Source: Lysinibacillus sp. B2A1
GTDB taxonomy: Bacteria; Bacillota; Bacilli; Bacillales_A; Planococcaceae
DNA: 64,000 bases
Assembly (NCBI GenBank): GCA_002973635.1
Contig: CP027224.1
Span: 2,490,501 to 2,554,500 of the forward strand
Direction: 5' to 3'
In this document: one piece after another, positions 37,267 through 46,240 of the stretch
Layout: each line of letters opens with the position of its first letter
How positions within the stretch are numbered: the stretch's first letter is position 1
Made by a program: the position numbers and the translations under genes
The notes under the pieces: model-generated
What the model was told of the DNA's origin: nothing
What the model saw: the letters and a program-made list of their open reading frames with translations, nothing else
The model's database searches: none

Positions 37267-38450
37267 TTGATATTTTTATTCGTAATGAACGGGAGCAAAA
37301 ACTCGTTCAGTATGCTCAGAGTTTAGCAAAACAAATTGAGAAAACGGCTAATCAATATGATGAGAGTGGTGAATTTCCGTTTGAGCACTTTCGGATTTTA
37401 GAGGATGCAGGTTATTTTCGATTAACAGTGCCAAAAAAATATGGGGGAGAAGAAATTTCTCTCTATGAAATGTTATTAGTACAGGAGCAATTAGCTAAAG
37501 GCGATGCTTCTACTGCATTATCTGTCGGCTGGCATTTATTAACGTTTTTGAATGTTCGTGAGGCGAAAACATGGCCAGAGCCTATATTCGCAGAATTAAG
37601 CCGAAAAGCTGTTGAAGAAGGCTCTCTATTGAATATTATTAACAGTGAACGTGGAAAAGGGAATATTTCTCGAGGAAGTTTACCTGGTACGATTGCTAAA
37701 AAAGTGCCAGGGGGATATCACATTACTGGTGAAAAGGCATTTGCTTCCTTAGCACCGATTTTAAAACAATTCACCATTATTGCTTATCTAGAAGAAGAAA
37801 ATCTAACAGCTGAGTTTCTCATTACTAAAAATGAACAGGTGGAAATTGTGGAAACATGGGATGCGATGGGCATGAGGGCGACAGGCAGCCATGATATTAT
37901 TTTTCATGATACATTTGTACCAGAGGACGCATTGCTGTATAGACATCGCCTAAATGAAGTCAATCGTTTCTTAGCGGATGGTCGTGTCTATTCGTTAGAA
38001 ATTCCAGCCGTTTACTTAGGAGTAGCAGGTGCAGCAAGAGATTATGCCATTGATTTTGCTAAAAATACGTATTCACATAGCTTAGAAAATACAATCGCTC
38101 ATGCCAGCCATGTTCAACAAAAGATCGGTGAAATAGAGGTACTTTATCAAACTGCACGAAGAACTCTGTATAGTATTGCAGCGCAGGTAGAACAAAATCC
38201 AGCTCTTAAGGAGCAGCTATCAGAGTCTGTAAGTATTGCGAAGTATGTTATTTGCAACCACGCGATAGATATTGTAACAAAGGCTATGCAGGTTGTAGGT
38301 GGACGAAGTTTATCGAAGGAAAACAAAATCCAACGTCTATTTAGAGATGTTCAATGCAGCCGCTTTAATCCTCCAGCAGATGATGTGGTTATTACTCAAC
38401 TTGCGATGGGATTACTGATCGATAAGAAGCAAGGAACTTTTCAATTATAG
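37263..38450 (+). CDS. Acyl-CoA dehydrogenase-fold flavin monooxygenase (DszC/SfnC-like)
   Basis: Protein of 395 residues with the acyl-CoA dehydrogenase fold: GYFRLTVPKKYGG, MGMRATGSHDIIFHD and the C-terminal MQVVGGRSL...RLFRDVQCSRFNPP. Pairing with an NtaA/DszA-type enzyme and a Met-type importer suggests a DszC/SfnC-like sulfur monooxygenase rather than fatty-acid oxidation; no CoA pathway genes are near. The ATG overlaps the previous stop (ATGA). A strong terminator ends the operon. Confidence 0.78.
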   Translation: MIDIFIRNEREQKLVQYAQSLAKQIEKTANQYDESGEFPFEHFRILEDAGYFRLTVPKKYGGEEISLYEMLLVQEQLAKGDASTALSVGWHLLTFLNVREAKTWPEPIFAELSRKAVEEGSLLNIINSERGKGNISRGSLPGTIAKKVPGGYHITGEKAFASLAPILKQFTIIAYLEEENLTAEFLITKNEQVEIVETWDAMGMRATGSHDIIFHDTFVPEDALLYRHRLNEVNRFLADGRVYSLEIPAVYLGVAGAARDYAIDFAKNTYSHSLENTIAHASHVQQKIGEIEVLYQTARRTLYSIAAQVEQNPALKEQLSESVSIAKYVICNHAIDIVTKAMQVVGGRSLSKENKIQRLFRDVQCSRFNPPADDVVITQLAMGLLIDKKQGTFQL

Positions 38451-38479
38451 TATGAACCGTGAAAGACTTCCAAAGAGAT

Positions 38480-38513
38480 TATCTGCCAGCAAAAATAGTT
38501 GGCAGATTTTTTG
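38480..38513 (+). terminator. Terminator ending the sulfur island
   Basis: ATCTGCCA (38481-38488) pairs with TGGCAGAT (38500-38507), followed by TTTTTT. Confidence 0.8.
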
Positions 38514-38602
38514 CGTGAGCCATTTCTACTGAATTGTCGATTTCTGTTTGTCGTGAAAGTTGATTTCTAGTATGATATTGGATAGTGATAGGGGGGAAAC
38601 CC

Positions 38603-39730
38603 GTGAATAACGGTTCAAAAAAACAAGAAATGTTTTCAAAAATGCAAGAAAGAAAATCTGAGGTAAAAATCGTGAGAAAAATCGTTGCTATTATAGCTAT
38701 TGTTTTTGTTCTACTATTAGTGATTGTTGGTTTCCTTGGCTACAATTATGTAAAGAGTGCCCTCAAACCAGTGGATCCAGATGCAACAAAAACAATTGCC
38801 GTTGAAGTACCAATTGGCTCAAGTTTAAGCTCTATTTCTGCCTTATTAGAGAAAAAAGGCGTTATTAAAGATGCCCAAGTATTTAAATATTATGCAAAGT
38901 TTAAAAATGAATCTCAGTTCCAGGCAGGAAATTATGATTTAACAAAGGCAATGACGCTAGATGAGCTAATCAAAAGTTTAAAAACAGGAAAGGTATATCG
39001 TAAGCCAGTCTTTACGATGACAATTCCTGAAGGCTTAACGCTTGAACAAATCGGTAATATAGTGGAGAAGAAAACGCCATATACCCAGAAGGAATTTATG
39101 GACCTAGTAACAAGTGATGCATTTGTTCAACAGATGATGGCGAACTATCCTGAGCTTGTGACAGATGCAGTTTTAGCTGACAATATTCGCTATGATTTAG
39201 AAGGCTATCTTTTCCCCGCAACTTATTCTTACTTTGAAGAGAAGCCATCATTAGAATCAATCATAGAAGAAATGATTGGGGCAATGAATAAGGTTGTGAA
39301 GAATTACAGCGACCTACTTGCAGAAAAACAGATGTCTGTACATCAATTAGTAACATTTGCTTCATTACTAGAAGAAGAAGCTACTGCTCAAACAGATCGT
39401 GAAACTATTGCAAGTGTATTCTATAATCGTCTCGATCAAGGAATGCCGCTTCAAACTGATCCAACAGTTTTATATGCACTTGGCTCTCATAAGAATCGGG
39501 TGCTATATGAAGATTTAGAGGTAGAAAATGCTTACAATACTTACAAAAACAAAGGTCTGCCACCTGGTCCAATTGCAGGTGCAGGGAAGTCTTCTATTGA
39601 AGCAGCACTGAATCCAAGCAGCACAGATTATCTCTACTTCTTAGCGGATAAAGAGGGCGTAAACCACTTCTCTAAAACCTATGATGAACATTTGCAAAAA
39701 GTGGAAAAATATTTACGAAAGACAGAGTAA
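38603..39730 (+). CDS. mltG: Endolytic transglycosylase MltG (YrrL)
   Basis: Membrane-anchored peptidoglycan-cleaving enzyme of 375 residues that terminates growing glycan strands. Short cytoplasmic N-terminus, one membrane helix (about 33-52), LysM-like segment, and the YceG domain with the catalytic glutamate in ASLLEEEATAQTDRETIASV followed by YNRLDQGMPLQTDPTVLYAL. The GTG at 38603 follows the G-rich AGGGGGG by several bases; an upstream GTG at 38585 is also in frame. It resumes the conserved yrr order after the sulfur island. Confidence 0.93.
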   Translation: MNNGSKKQEMFSKMQERKSEVKIVRKIVAIIAIVFVLLLVIVGFLGYNYVKSALKPVDPDATKTIAVEVPIGSSLSSISALLEKKGVIKDAQVFKYYAKFKNESQFQAGNYDLTKAMTLDELIKSLKTGKVYRKPVFTMTIPEGLTLEQIGNIVEKKTPYTQKEFMDLVTSDAFVQQMMANYPELVTDAVLADNIRYDLEGYLFPATYSYFEEKPSLESIIEEMIGAMNKVVKNYSDLLAEKQMSVHQLVTFASLLEEEATAQTDRETIASVFYNRLDQGMPLQTDPTVLYALGSHKNRVLYEDLEVENAYNTYKNKGLPPGPIAGAGKSSIEAALNPSSTDYLYFLADKEGVNHFSKTYDEHLQKVEKYLRKTE

Positions 39731-39767
39731 TGACTCGAAAATAGGAAAAGTATGTAGTATACAATGG

Positions 39768-39804
39768 ATAGAAGGAAAGAAAAATAGCTTTCCTTCTATT
39801 TTCG
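39768..39804 (+). terminator. Terminator after mltG
   Basis: ATAGAAGGAAAG (39768-39779) pairs exactly with CTTTCCTTCTAT (39788-39799), followed by TTTTC. Confidence 0.75.
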
Positions 39805-40011
39805 TGCTATCATAAATTGTGATTTTTGATAAATCCGTTCATTTATACGGGACAAATATGCGTGGTGGCAATTGTTTGCTTATCAAAACAATTGCTCATT
39901 TTTGTATGGCAAAGTACCAAGACATCACGTTTGGTCTTTTTCTTTTTGGTGTAAATGATGAAGTACAGACAACGGCGAAACGCTTGTTGCCTTTTAAATG
40001 AGGGTGAAACA

Positions 40012-40644
40012 ATGGAATTATCAGAGGCATATATACAATCATTTATTCAACCACGTAATGAACTGCTTTTAGAAATGGAAGCATTTGCGGAGGAGAATCA
40101 TGTACCGATTATGCAGCTTGCAGCTATCGATGCACTGAATCAACTGCTACGTATTCAAAATCCGTCAAAAATTTTAGAAATTGGTACTGCTATCGGTTAT
40201 TCTGCACTAAGAATGGCAGAGGCTTTGCCAAATGTGAATATCGTTACAATAGAGCGGGATTCAGAGCGTGTGACAAGGGCCAAAGCTTATATTAAACGTT
40301 CAACCGTATCAGATCGAATTACGGTCATTGAAGGCGATGCTTTAGAGGTAGACGATGAGGCTATTCAAACAGCATTTGATGCAGTTTTTATCGATGCAGC
40401 TAAGGGACAATATCAGCGCTTTTTTGAAAAGTATGCCCCACTAGTGAAATCAGGGGGAGTCTTGTATATAGATAATATGTATATGCATGGCTTATCTGAT
40501 TTAGATTTGAAGGATGTTCCACGTCGTAAGCGTACAATGATTCGCAATTTAAAAAACTTCACGGAATGGATATTGGAGCACCCCGATTATACAAGTGCTT
40601 TTTTACCAGTCGGTGACGGTTTATTACTATGTTTGAAGAGGTGA
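40012..40644 (+). CDS. trmR: tRNA 5-hydroxyuridine O-methyltransferase TrmR (YrrM)
   Basis: SAM-dependent O-methyltransferase of 210 residues. Motif I LEIGTAIGYSALRMA and AVFIDAAKGQYQRFFEKY are typical. In B. subtilis YrrM converts ho5U34 to mo5U34 in tRNAs. The ATG at 40012 follows GAGGGTGAAA. The next two genes are the hydroxylation proteins, with short spacing, so the complete mo5U pathway is encoded together. Confidence 0.9.
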   Translation: MELSEAYIQSFIQPRNELLLEMEAFAEENHVPIMQLAAIDALNQLLRIQNPSKILEIGTAIGYSALRMAEALPNVNIVTIERDSERVTRAKAYIKRSTVSDRITVIEGDALEVDDEAIQTAFDAVFIDAAKGQYQRFFEKYAPLVKSGGVLYIDNMYMHGLSDLDLKDVPRRKRTMIRNLKNFTEWILEHPDYTSAFLPVGDGLLLCLKR

Positions 40645-40649
40645 CTACT

Positions 40650-41582
40650 ATGAAAAAACCGGAATTGCTTGTGACACCACAATCATTAGAACATATAAAA
40701 GCACTTTTAGAAGCTGGAGCAGATGCTTTTGTAATTGGTGAACAACAATTTGGTCTACGTCTAGCAGGAGAATTCTCTGTTGATGAAGTGGAAGAAGCAA
40801 CGAAGCTTATTCACGCAGCAGGTAAAAAGGTTTATGTTGCAGTCAATGCACTTTTCCATAATGAAAAGATAGACGCCCTTGCTGACTATTTAAAAGAAAT
40901 GCAGCGTATCGGTGTGGATCGTTTAATTTTCGGCGACCCAGCTGTATTAATTATTCGTCGTGAGCAAGGAGTAACAATTCCATTACATTGGAATCCAGAA
41001 ACGACTGCTACAAACTGGTTTACAGCAAACTATTGGGGGAAACGCGGCGCAACTCGCGCAGTACTTGCACGTGAACTTTCACTAGATGAAGTGTTGGAAA
41101 TAAAAGAAAATGCTGAACTAGAGATTGAAGTACAAGTCCATGGTATGACATGTATGTTCCAATCAAAGCGTCCATTATTGGGGCATTACTTCTTATATCA
41201 AGATAAAGTAATGGAAATTGAAAATCGTAATGAAAATCGTAACATGTTCCTACATGACGATGAGCGAAATAATAAATACCCAATTTATGAGGACGTTAAT
41301 GGAACACATATTTTCAGTCCAAATGATATGTGTATTATTGATGAACTAGGTGAATTATTTGAGGGTGGCATTGATGCTCTGAAAATTGAGGGTGTACTGC
41401 AAACACCAGAATATGTGGTGACAGTAACAGAAGCCTATCGCAAAGCCATCGACGCTTATTTTGATGAGTCAGAAGAAGCATATGAAGATATAAAAGATGA
41501 TTTATTAGCAAAAATTGAAGAGGTTCAGCCAGCCATCAGACCACTGGACACAGGCTTTATCTTCAAGGAAACAGTTTACTAA
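40650..41582 (+). CDS. yrrN: Peptidase U32-family tRNA hydroxylation protein TrhP1 (YrrN)
   Basis: U32-family protein of 310 residues needed, with YrrO, for prephenate-dependent 5-hydroxyuridine formation at tRNA position 34 in B. subtilis. Barrel-like sequence: ELLVTPQSLEHIKALLEAGA, GEQQFGLRLAGEF, IEVQVHGMTCMFQSKRPLL. This copy lacks the four-cysteine cluster seen in YrrO. The ATG at 40650 after AGAGGTGA is preferred to the upstream start that would overlap trmR. Confidence 0.9.
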   Translation: MKKPELLVTPQSLEHIKALLEAGADAFVIGEQQFGLRLAGEFSVDEVEEATKLIHAAGKKVYVAVNALFHNEKIDALADYLKEMQRIGVDRLIFGDPAVLIIRREQGVTIPLHWNPETTATNWFTANYWGKRGATRAVLARELSLDEVLEIKENAELEIEVQVHGMTCMFQSKRPLLGHYFLYQDKVMEIENRNENRNMFLHDDERNNKYPIYEDVNGTHIFSPNDMCIIDELGELFEGGIDALKIEGVLQTPEYVVTVTEAYRKAIDAYFDESEEAYEDIKDDLLAKIEEVQPAIRPLDTGFIFKETVY

Positions 41583-41596
41583 GAGGGGGGCAAGAC

Positions 41597-42877
41597 ATGG
41601 CATTAACGTTAGTACAAAATGACAAAATCCGTGAGATTGTCGATGGTAAACGTGTCATTACAAAAAAACCAGAGCTGCTTGCCCCAGCAGGTAGCTTAGA
41701 GAAATTAAAAATAGCTGTTCATTATGGAGCAGATGCTGTATTTATTGGCGGGCAAGAATTTGGTTTACGTTCAAATGCAGATAATTTTTCTATTGAGGAA
41801 ATGCGTGAGGGAGTAGCATTCGCCAATAAATACGGTGCGAAAATTTATGTTACGACAAATATTTTTGCTCATAATGAAAATATGGGCGGCTTAGAGCAAT
41901 ATTTAAAGGATATTGAATCAGCAGGTGTTACAGGTATTATCGTAGCAGACCCTCTGATCATTGAAACATGCCGCACAGCTGCACCAAAGCTTGAAATTCA
42001 CCTTTCTACACAGCAATCGCTTTCAAACTGGAAGGCGGTACAGTATTGGAAAGAGGAAGGTTTACATCGAGTAGTGTTAGCCCGTGAAGTAGGCGGCGAA
42101 GAAATGCAGCTGATGAAGGAAAAGGTTGATATTGAAATTGAGGCATTCGTACATGGAGCGATGTGTATCGCTTATTCTGGTCGTTGTGTGCTTTCCAATC
42201 ATATGACTGCTCGTGACTCCAACCGCGGTGGCTGCTGCCAATCTTGTCGCTGGGACTACGATTTATATGAATTAGAAGATGGCGAAGAAAAAGCGCTATT
42301 TGATGACAACCATGCACCTTTTGCTATGAGTCCAAAAGATTTAAAGTTAATCGAAGCTATTCCTCATATGATTGAGCTTGGCATTGATTCGTTAAAAGTT
42401 GAAGGTCGCATGAAATCCATTCACTACGTGGCTACAGTTGTTTCCGTGTATCGTAAAGTAATTGATGCCTATTGCGCAGATCCTGATAATTTCAACATTA
42501 AACGTGAATGGCTAGAGGAGTTAGATAAATGTGCAAACCGTGATACGGCTGAGGCATTCTTCCATGATGCACCTGGCTTAGAGGAGCAAATGTTTGGTGT
42601 TCATGGCCGTAAAACAACATATGAATTTGCTGGTTTAATTTTAGACCATGACTTAGAGTCAAAAATTGTCACAATGCAGCAACGAAATTATTTTAAGCCT
42701 GGTGATGAAGTAGAGTTCTTTGGTCCTGAAATCGAAAACTTCTGTTTAACAATGGGAGAAATATGGGATGAGGACGGTAATAGCTTAGATGCAGCCCGTC
42801 ATCCATTACAAATTGTTAAATTTAAATGTGATACACCATTAAAACCGCATAACATGATGCGAAAGGAGAATAATTAA
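41597..42877 (+). CDS. yrrO: Peptidase U32-family tRNA hydroxylation protein TrhP2 (YrrO)
   Basis: U32-family protein of 426 residues, partner of Yrr[21 protein letters not shown] opens the barrel; the cysteine-rich [14 protein letters not shown]...[11 protein letters not shown] could bind an Fe-S cluster, and [14 protein letters not shown] follows. The C-terminal third is a separate beta domain. The ATG at 41597 follows AGAGGGGGG. Its stop overlaps the udk start by one base. Confidence 0.93.
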   Translation: MALTLVQNDKIREIVDGKRVITKKPELLAPAGSLEKLKIAVHYGADAVFIGGQEFGLRSNADNFSIEEMREGVAFANKYGAKIYVTTNIFAHNENMGGLEQYLKDIESAGVTGIIVADPLIIETCRTAAPKLEIHLSTQQSLSNWKAVQYWKEEGLHRVVLAREVGGEEMQLMKEKVDIEIEAFVHGAMCIAYSGRCVLSNHMTARDSNRGGCCQSCRWDYDLYELEDGEEKALFDDNHAPFAMSPKDLKLIEAIPHMIELGIDSLKVEGRMKSIHYVATVVSVYRKVIDAYCADPDNFNIKREWLEELDKCANRDTAEAFFHDAPGLEEQMFGVHGRKTTYEFAGLILDHDLESKIVTMQQRNYFKPGDEVEFFGPEIENFCLTMGEIWDEDGNSLDAARHPLQIVKFKCDTPLKPHNMMRKENN

Positions 42878-43514
42878 TGGCAGCAAAGCGTCCAGTCGTC
42901 ATCGGAATCGCTGGTGGCTCATGTTCAGGTAAAACGAGTGTGACACATGCTATTTATGATGTTTTCCGAGATCATTCAGTGGTTGTAATTGAACAAGATT
43001 TTTATTATAAGGATCAAAGTCATTTAACGTTTGAGGAACGTTTAGGTACAAACTATGACCATCCGTTAGCATTCGATAATGATTTGTTAATTAAACACAT
43101 AAAAAATTGTTGGCTCGTCAATCCATCGAAAAGCCAGTATACGATTATGTACAACATACAAGAGCAAAAGAGGTTATTCATGTTGAACCTGTAGATGTTA
43201 TTATACTAGAAGGTATTTTAGTGCTAGAGGATGCCGATTTACGTGATCTAATGGACATAAAGCTATTTGTTGATACGGACTCAGATTTACGAATTATCCG
43301 TCGTATTATGCGCGATATAAAGGAACGTGGACGTACAACAGATTCTGTCATCGACCAATATTTAACGGCCGTTCGTCCAATGCATAATCTTTTTATTGAA
43401 CCAACAAAACGTTATGCTGATATCATTATTCCAGAAGGTGGAGATAATGAAGTAGCCATCGATTTAATGGTAACGAAAATTAAAACTATTCTTGAAACCG
43501 GCAACGTATTGTAA
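42877..43514 (+). pseudogene. udk: Uridine kinase, single-base frameshift
   Basis: P-loop kinase phosphorylating uridine and cytidine. The first frame has Walker [10 protein letters not shown] and [19 protein letters not shown]. The run CAT-AAAAAA-TTG at 43101-43106 needs one more A to read [20 protein letters not shown]; after it the second frame continues with [20 protein letters not shown] and [13 protein letters not shown] to a stop at 43514. Joined, the product would have the normal ~212 residues. Loss of one A from an A7 run is a typical sequencing error, so the gene may be intact. Confidence 0.88.
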
Positions 43515-43621
43515 TAAGATAGAGTGGTATTGACAATATTTACATGCTTATCGGTGCATATTTCTGAAAAGCATGCATACTATTAGGTCAAAGCGTAATT
43601 TGAAAAACGTTTAAAAATAAT

Positions 43622-43675
43622 AAAATTCGATTAAATGCTTGTTATAGGCATTTAGTCGAGTTTTATGTTTTTATA
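43622..43675 (+). terminator. Terminator after udk
   Basis: AAAATTCGATTAAATGC pairs with GCATTTAGTCGAGTTTT (G-U pairs and one mismatch), followed by ATGTTTTT. Confidence 0.7.
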
Positions 43676-43700
43676 TTGATGAAATAAGGAGTGAAGGACT

Positions 43701-44189
43701 TTGGCAAATGAAAAACAATACCCAATGACTGCTGAGGGTAAACGAAAATTAGAAGATGAATTAGTGAAATTAGAAACGGAAACACGTAAGGAAATCGTAG
43801 AACGTATTAAAATTGCACGTGATTTCGGAGATCTTTCTGAAAATGCTGAGTATGATTCAGCAAAAGAAGAACAAGCCTTTTTAGAAGGACGCATTTCTAC
43901 ATTAAAATCAATGATTCGTAACGCGGTAATTATTTCTGAGGATGAAACTGACAACAGTGTAGTATCACTTGGGAAAACGGTTACATTTGTAGAAATCATT
44001 AATGGTAAACCATCAACTGAAGAGGAATCATATACAATTGTAGGTTCAGCTGAAGCGGATCCAATGGAATTCCGTATTTCTAATGAATCACCAATCGCAA
44101 AAGGCTTACTTGGCCGTGCTGAGGGTGAAGAGGTTGCTGTACAAACACCAGGCGGCGAAATGAAGGTTAAGATTCTTTCTATAAAATAA
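43701..44189 (+). CDS. greA: Transcription elongation factor GreA
   Basis: Rescues backtracked RNA polymerase by stimulating transcript cleavage. 162 residues. N-terminal coiled coil ([19 protein letters not shown]) with the acidic tip [18 protein letters not shown], then the FKBP-like C-terminal domain ([20 protein letters not shown]). TTG start at 43701, nine bases after AAGGAG. Flanked by terminators, so probably its own transcript. Confidence 0.95.
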   Translation: MANEKQYPMTAEGKRKLEDELVKLETETRKEIVERIKIARDFGDLSENAEYDSAKEEQAFLEGRISTLKSMIRNAVIISEDETDNSVVSLGKTVTFVEIINGKPSTEEESYTIVGSAEADPMEFRISNESPIAKGLLGRAEGEEVAVQTPGGEMKVKILSIK

Positions 44190-44201
44190 TTATATATGTA
44201 C

Positions 44202-44248
44202 AAGCAGTTAACTTCTCTTCTAAAAGAAAGTTAACTGCTTTTATTTTA
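44202..44248 (+). terminator. Terminator after greA
   Basis: AAGCAGTTAACTT pairs exactly with AAGTTAACTGCTT, followed by TTATTTTAT. Confidence 0.8.
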
Positions 44249-44352
44249 TAAAGATTAGTGTTTCACAGGATATGGAAAGCAAAAAATAGACACAAATATT
44301 TTGCATGTGCTGTCGAAATTGATAAAATATTGGCTAGAGAGGGGGAGAATTC

Positions 44353-45021
44353 ATGAGTGAACGACAAACTCGAAGCAGTCGTCATTTGCAGCCATCTCAT
44401 AATAAAAAGCTAGATAAACTATTGAATGTATTAATTGGTATAGTTGTAGTATTAATTATTATCACAGCTGTCTATGTGTTTAAATGGCAAGATGATGCAG
44501 AAAAAGCCGTGAAAGATGAGCCAGCACAAGAGCAAAAGAATGACGATAAGGAGGTTGAGGAAGAGCCTTCTAAAGAAGATAATAAGGATGCTACCACAGA
44601 TGATAACGAACCAGCAAAGGAAGAACCTGCAAAAGAAGAGCCTACTGAAGAAGAATCAACATCTGAACAGGGCAATGCTCAGGAAACTACGTCTGATAAT
44701 CCAATTGTAGACAAGGTTGTTACCAATAAAAATTGGAAGCCTACTCCTACGACACAAACAGGTCAGCATGTGTCTTCATACGATAATACTTCTGTAGACT
44801 GGGCAGAAAAGGTGGCAACGATTACAGCCGCAACAGGCATTGAAAAGGACAATATGATTATTTGGCGTATTCAAAATAACGGTAGCGCTAATACGGCTAT
44901 AGCAACTGTTTCAACGAATGATAAAACAGCAATGTATAGAGTTAGTATGGAATGGGTTGACCAAGAGGGCTGGTTACCAGTAAAGCTTGAACAGTTAAAT
45001 ACATTAAATGGCGCCTATTGA
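44353..45021 (+). CDS. yrrS: YrrS-like membrane-anchored protein (DUF1510)
   Basis: 222-residue protein with a basic cytoplasmic N-terminus, one membrane helix (about 26-44, LLNVLIGIVVVLIIITAVYVF), a long acidic low-complexity linker rich in E, K, P and T (about 50-115, with repeats of the PAKEEP type), and a compact C-terminal DUF1510 domain (WAEKVATITAATGIEKDNMI...). Same position as B. subtilis yrrS, between greA and mtnN. Function is not established; the extracytoplasmic domain suggests an envelope role. Confidence 0.87.
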   Translation: MSERQTRSSRHLQPSHNKKLDKLLNVLIGIVVVLIIITAVYVFKWQDDAEKAVKDEPAQEQKNDDKEVEEEPSKEDNKDATTDDNEPAKEEPAKEEPTEEESTSEQGNAQETTSDNPIVDKVVTNKNWKPTPTTQTGQHVSSYDNTSVDWAEKVATITAATGIEKDNMIIWRIQNNGSANTAIATVSTNDKTAMYRVSMEWVDQEGWLPVKLEQLNTLNGAY

Positions 45022-45079
45022 CGAAAGTAACTCTTTTGTTTATTTTTAATAGAGTATAAAGAAGGGAAGAAATATATCT

Positions 45080-45772
45080 ATGAAAATTGCAGTAATTGGC
45101 GCAATGGAAGAAGAAGTAGAGCTACTACGAGCATCATTAGAAGATGGAAAAAGTACAACAATTGCAGGTAGTGAATATACAACAGGAATCTATGATGGCA
45201 AAGAGGTTGTGTTATTAAAAAGCGGCATTGGTAAAGTAAATGCTGCGATGTCAACTACGATTCTCTTACATGAATTCAAACCAGATGTAGTCATTAATAC
45301 TGGCTCAGCTGGAGGTTATGATGAGGCTCTTGAAGTAGGAGCAGTTGTCATTTCAGATGAGGTTCGTCATCATGATGTAGATGTGACAATTTTCGGCTAT
45401 GAGATTGGACAGATGGCTGGAATGCCAGCAGCTTATAAATCAGATGAAAAGCTAATGAAAGTGGCGGAAGAGGCTGTAAAGGCAGTTGGAGAGCATCAAT
45501 TTGGTATTGGGTTAATTTGCTCAGGAGATGCTTTTATGAATGATCCAGTGCGTGTAGAAGCTGTACGTCATCATTTCCCACAAATGAAGGCAGTTGAAAT
45601 GGAAGCAGCGGCTGTTGCGCAAGTGTGTTATCAGTTCGGGACACCATTTGTAGTAATCCGTGCTTTATCTGATATCGCAGGGAAAAAATCCAATATTAGC
45701 TTCGATGAATTTTTACCTGTAGCTGCAAAACATTCAACACAAATTGTCTTAAAAGCAATTGAAATGTTATAA
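45080..45772 (+). CDS. mtnN: MTA/SAH nucleosidase
   Basis: Hydrolyses 5'-methylthioadenosine and S-adenosylhomocysteine, feeding methionine salvage and releasing SAM enzymes from product inhibition. 230 residues. [17 protein letters not shown] opens the fold; [21 protein letters not shown] and the nucleoside-binding [11 protein letters not shown] are present, with the catalytic Asp in [10 protein letters not shown]. The ATG at 45080 follows GAAGGGAAG. It fits the window's sulfur theme. Confidence 0.95.
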   Translation: MKIAVIGAMEEEVELLRASLEDGKSTTIAGSEYTTGIYDGKEVVLLKSGIGKVNAAMSTTILLHEFKPDVVINTGSAGGYDEALEVGAVVISDEVRHHDVDVTIFGYEIGQMAGMPAAYKSDEKLMKVAEEAVKAVGEHQFGIGLICSGDAFMNDPVRVEAVRHHFPQMKAVEMEAAAVAQVCYQFGTPFVVIRALSDIAGKKSNISFDEFLPVAAKHSTQIVLKAIEML

Positions 45773-45928
45773 GTTGCTTTACTGAATAGGAAGACTCATA
45801 AGCGAGATAAATTACACATAATAGACACAATGTATAAATAGTGGTGTGAGAAAAATCACAGTTAAAAAATTTAATGAATGCTACACTGTCATTAATTAAA
45901 TCTCTTCATATTTGATTGGGAGGTATTC

Positions 45929-46015
45929 ATGATGTTATTTTTAACAGCTGGTGTAGTTATCATTACAACTTTACTTGGTTCACTTATTTCAGCAGAGCTC
46001 TCAGAAACTGTATAG
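45929..46015 (+). CDS. Predicted 28-aa single-span membrane peptide
   Basis: Short frame with a strong ribosome site (GGGAGGT, then ATG) and an immediate strong terminator. It codes for an almost wholly hydrophobic span, LFLTAGVVIITTLLGSLISA, ending in ELSETV. The combination of ribosome site, continuous transmembrane composition and terminator makes it likely to be real. It could be a sporulation or stress membrane peptide, given sigK next door, but that is conjecture. The rest of the 468-base gap 45773-46240 holds no other gene. Confidence 0.55.
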   Translation: MMLFLTAGVVIITTLLGSLISAELSETV

Positions 46016-46029
46016 TAACGTGAAGAAAA

Positions 46030-46067
46030 GCTTCCTTGCGATATTTATTATCGCAAGGAAGTTTTTT
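46030..46067 (+). terminator. Strong terminator after the small membrane peptide
   Basis: CTTCCTTGCGAT (46031-46042) pairs exactly with ATCGCAAGGAAG (46050-46061), followed by TTTTTT. Confidence 0.85.
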
Positions 46068-46240
46068 CTGTATTGGTGCTAAAATTATTCGGATGATTTA
46101 CATACATATTTTTTTCTTCTTTCGTGATACGATTTCTAAAGCTAATTTCATGATTGGTATTTGTAACAAAAAATACAAGAATACAAGTCGTGCATATCGT
46201 AGATTTTATTGCTATTTTCGAAACATCAATTTACAATAAA

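Noticed and set aside
39819..40001. 60-residue open frame between mltG and trmR
   Set aside because: No ribosome site, unusual composition, and it lies after the mltG terminator.
46036..46239. 67-residue plus-strand frame before sigK
   Set aside because: It starts within a terminator stem, has no ribosome site and poor codon character.
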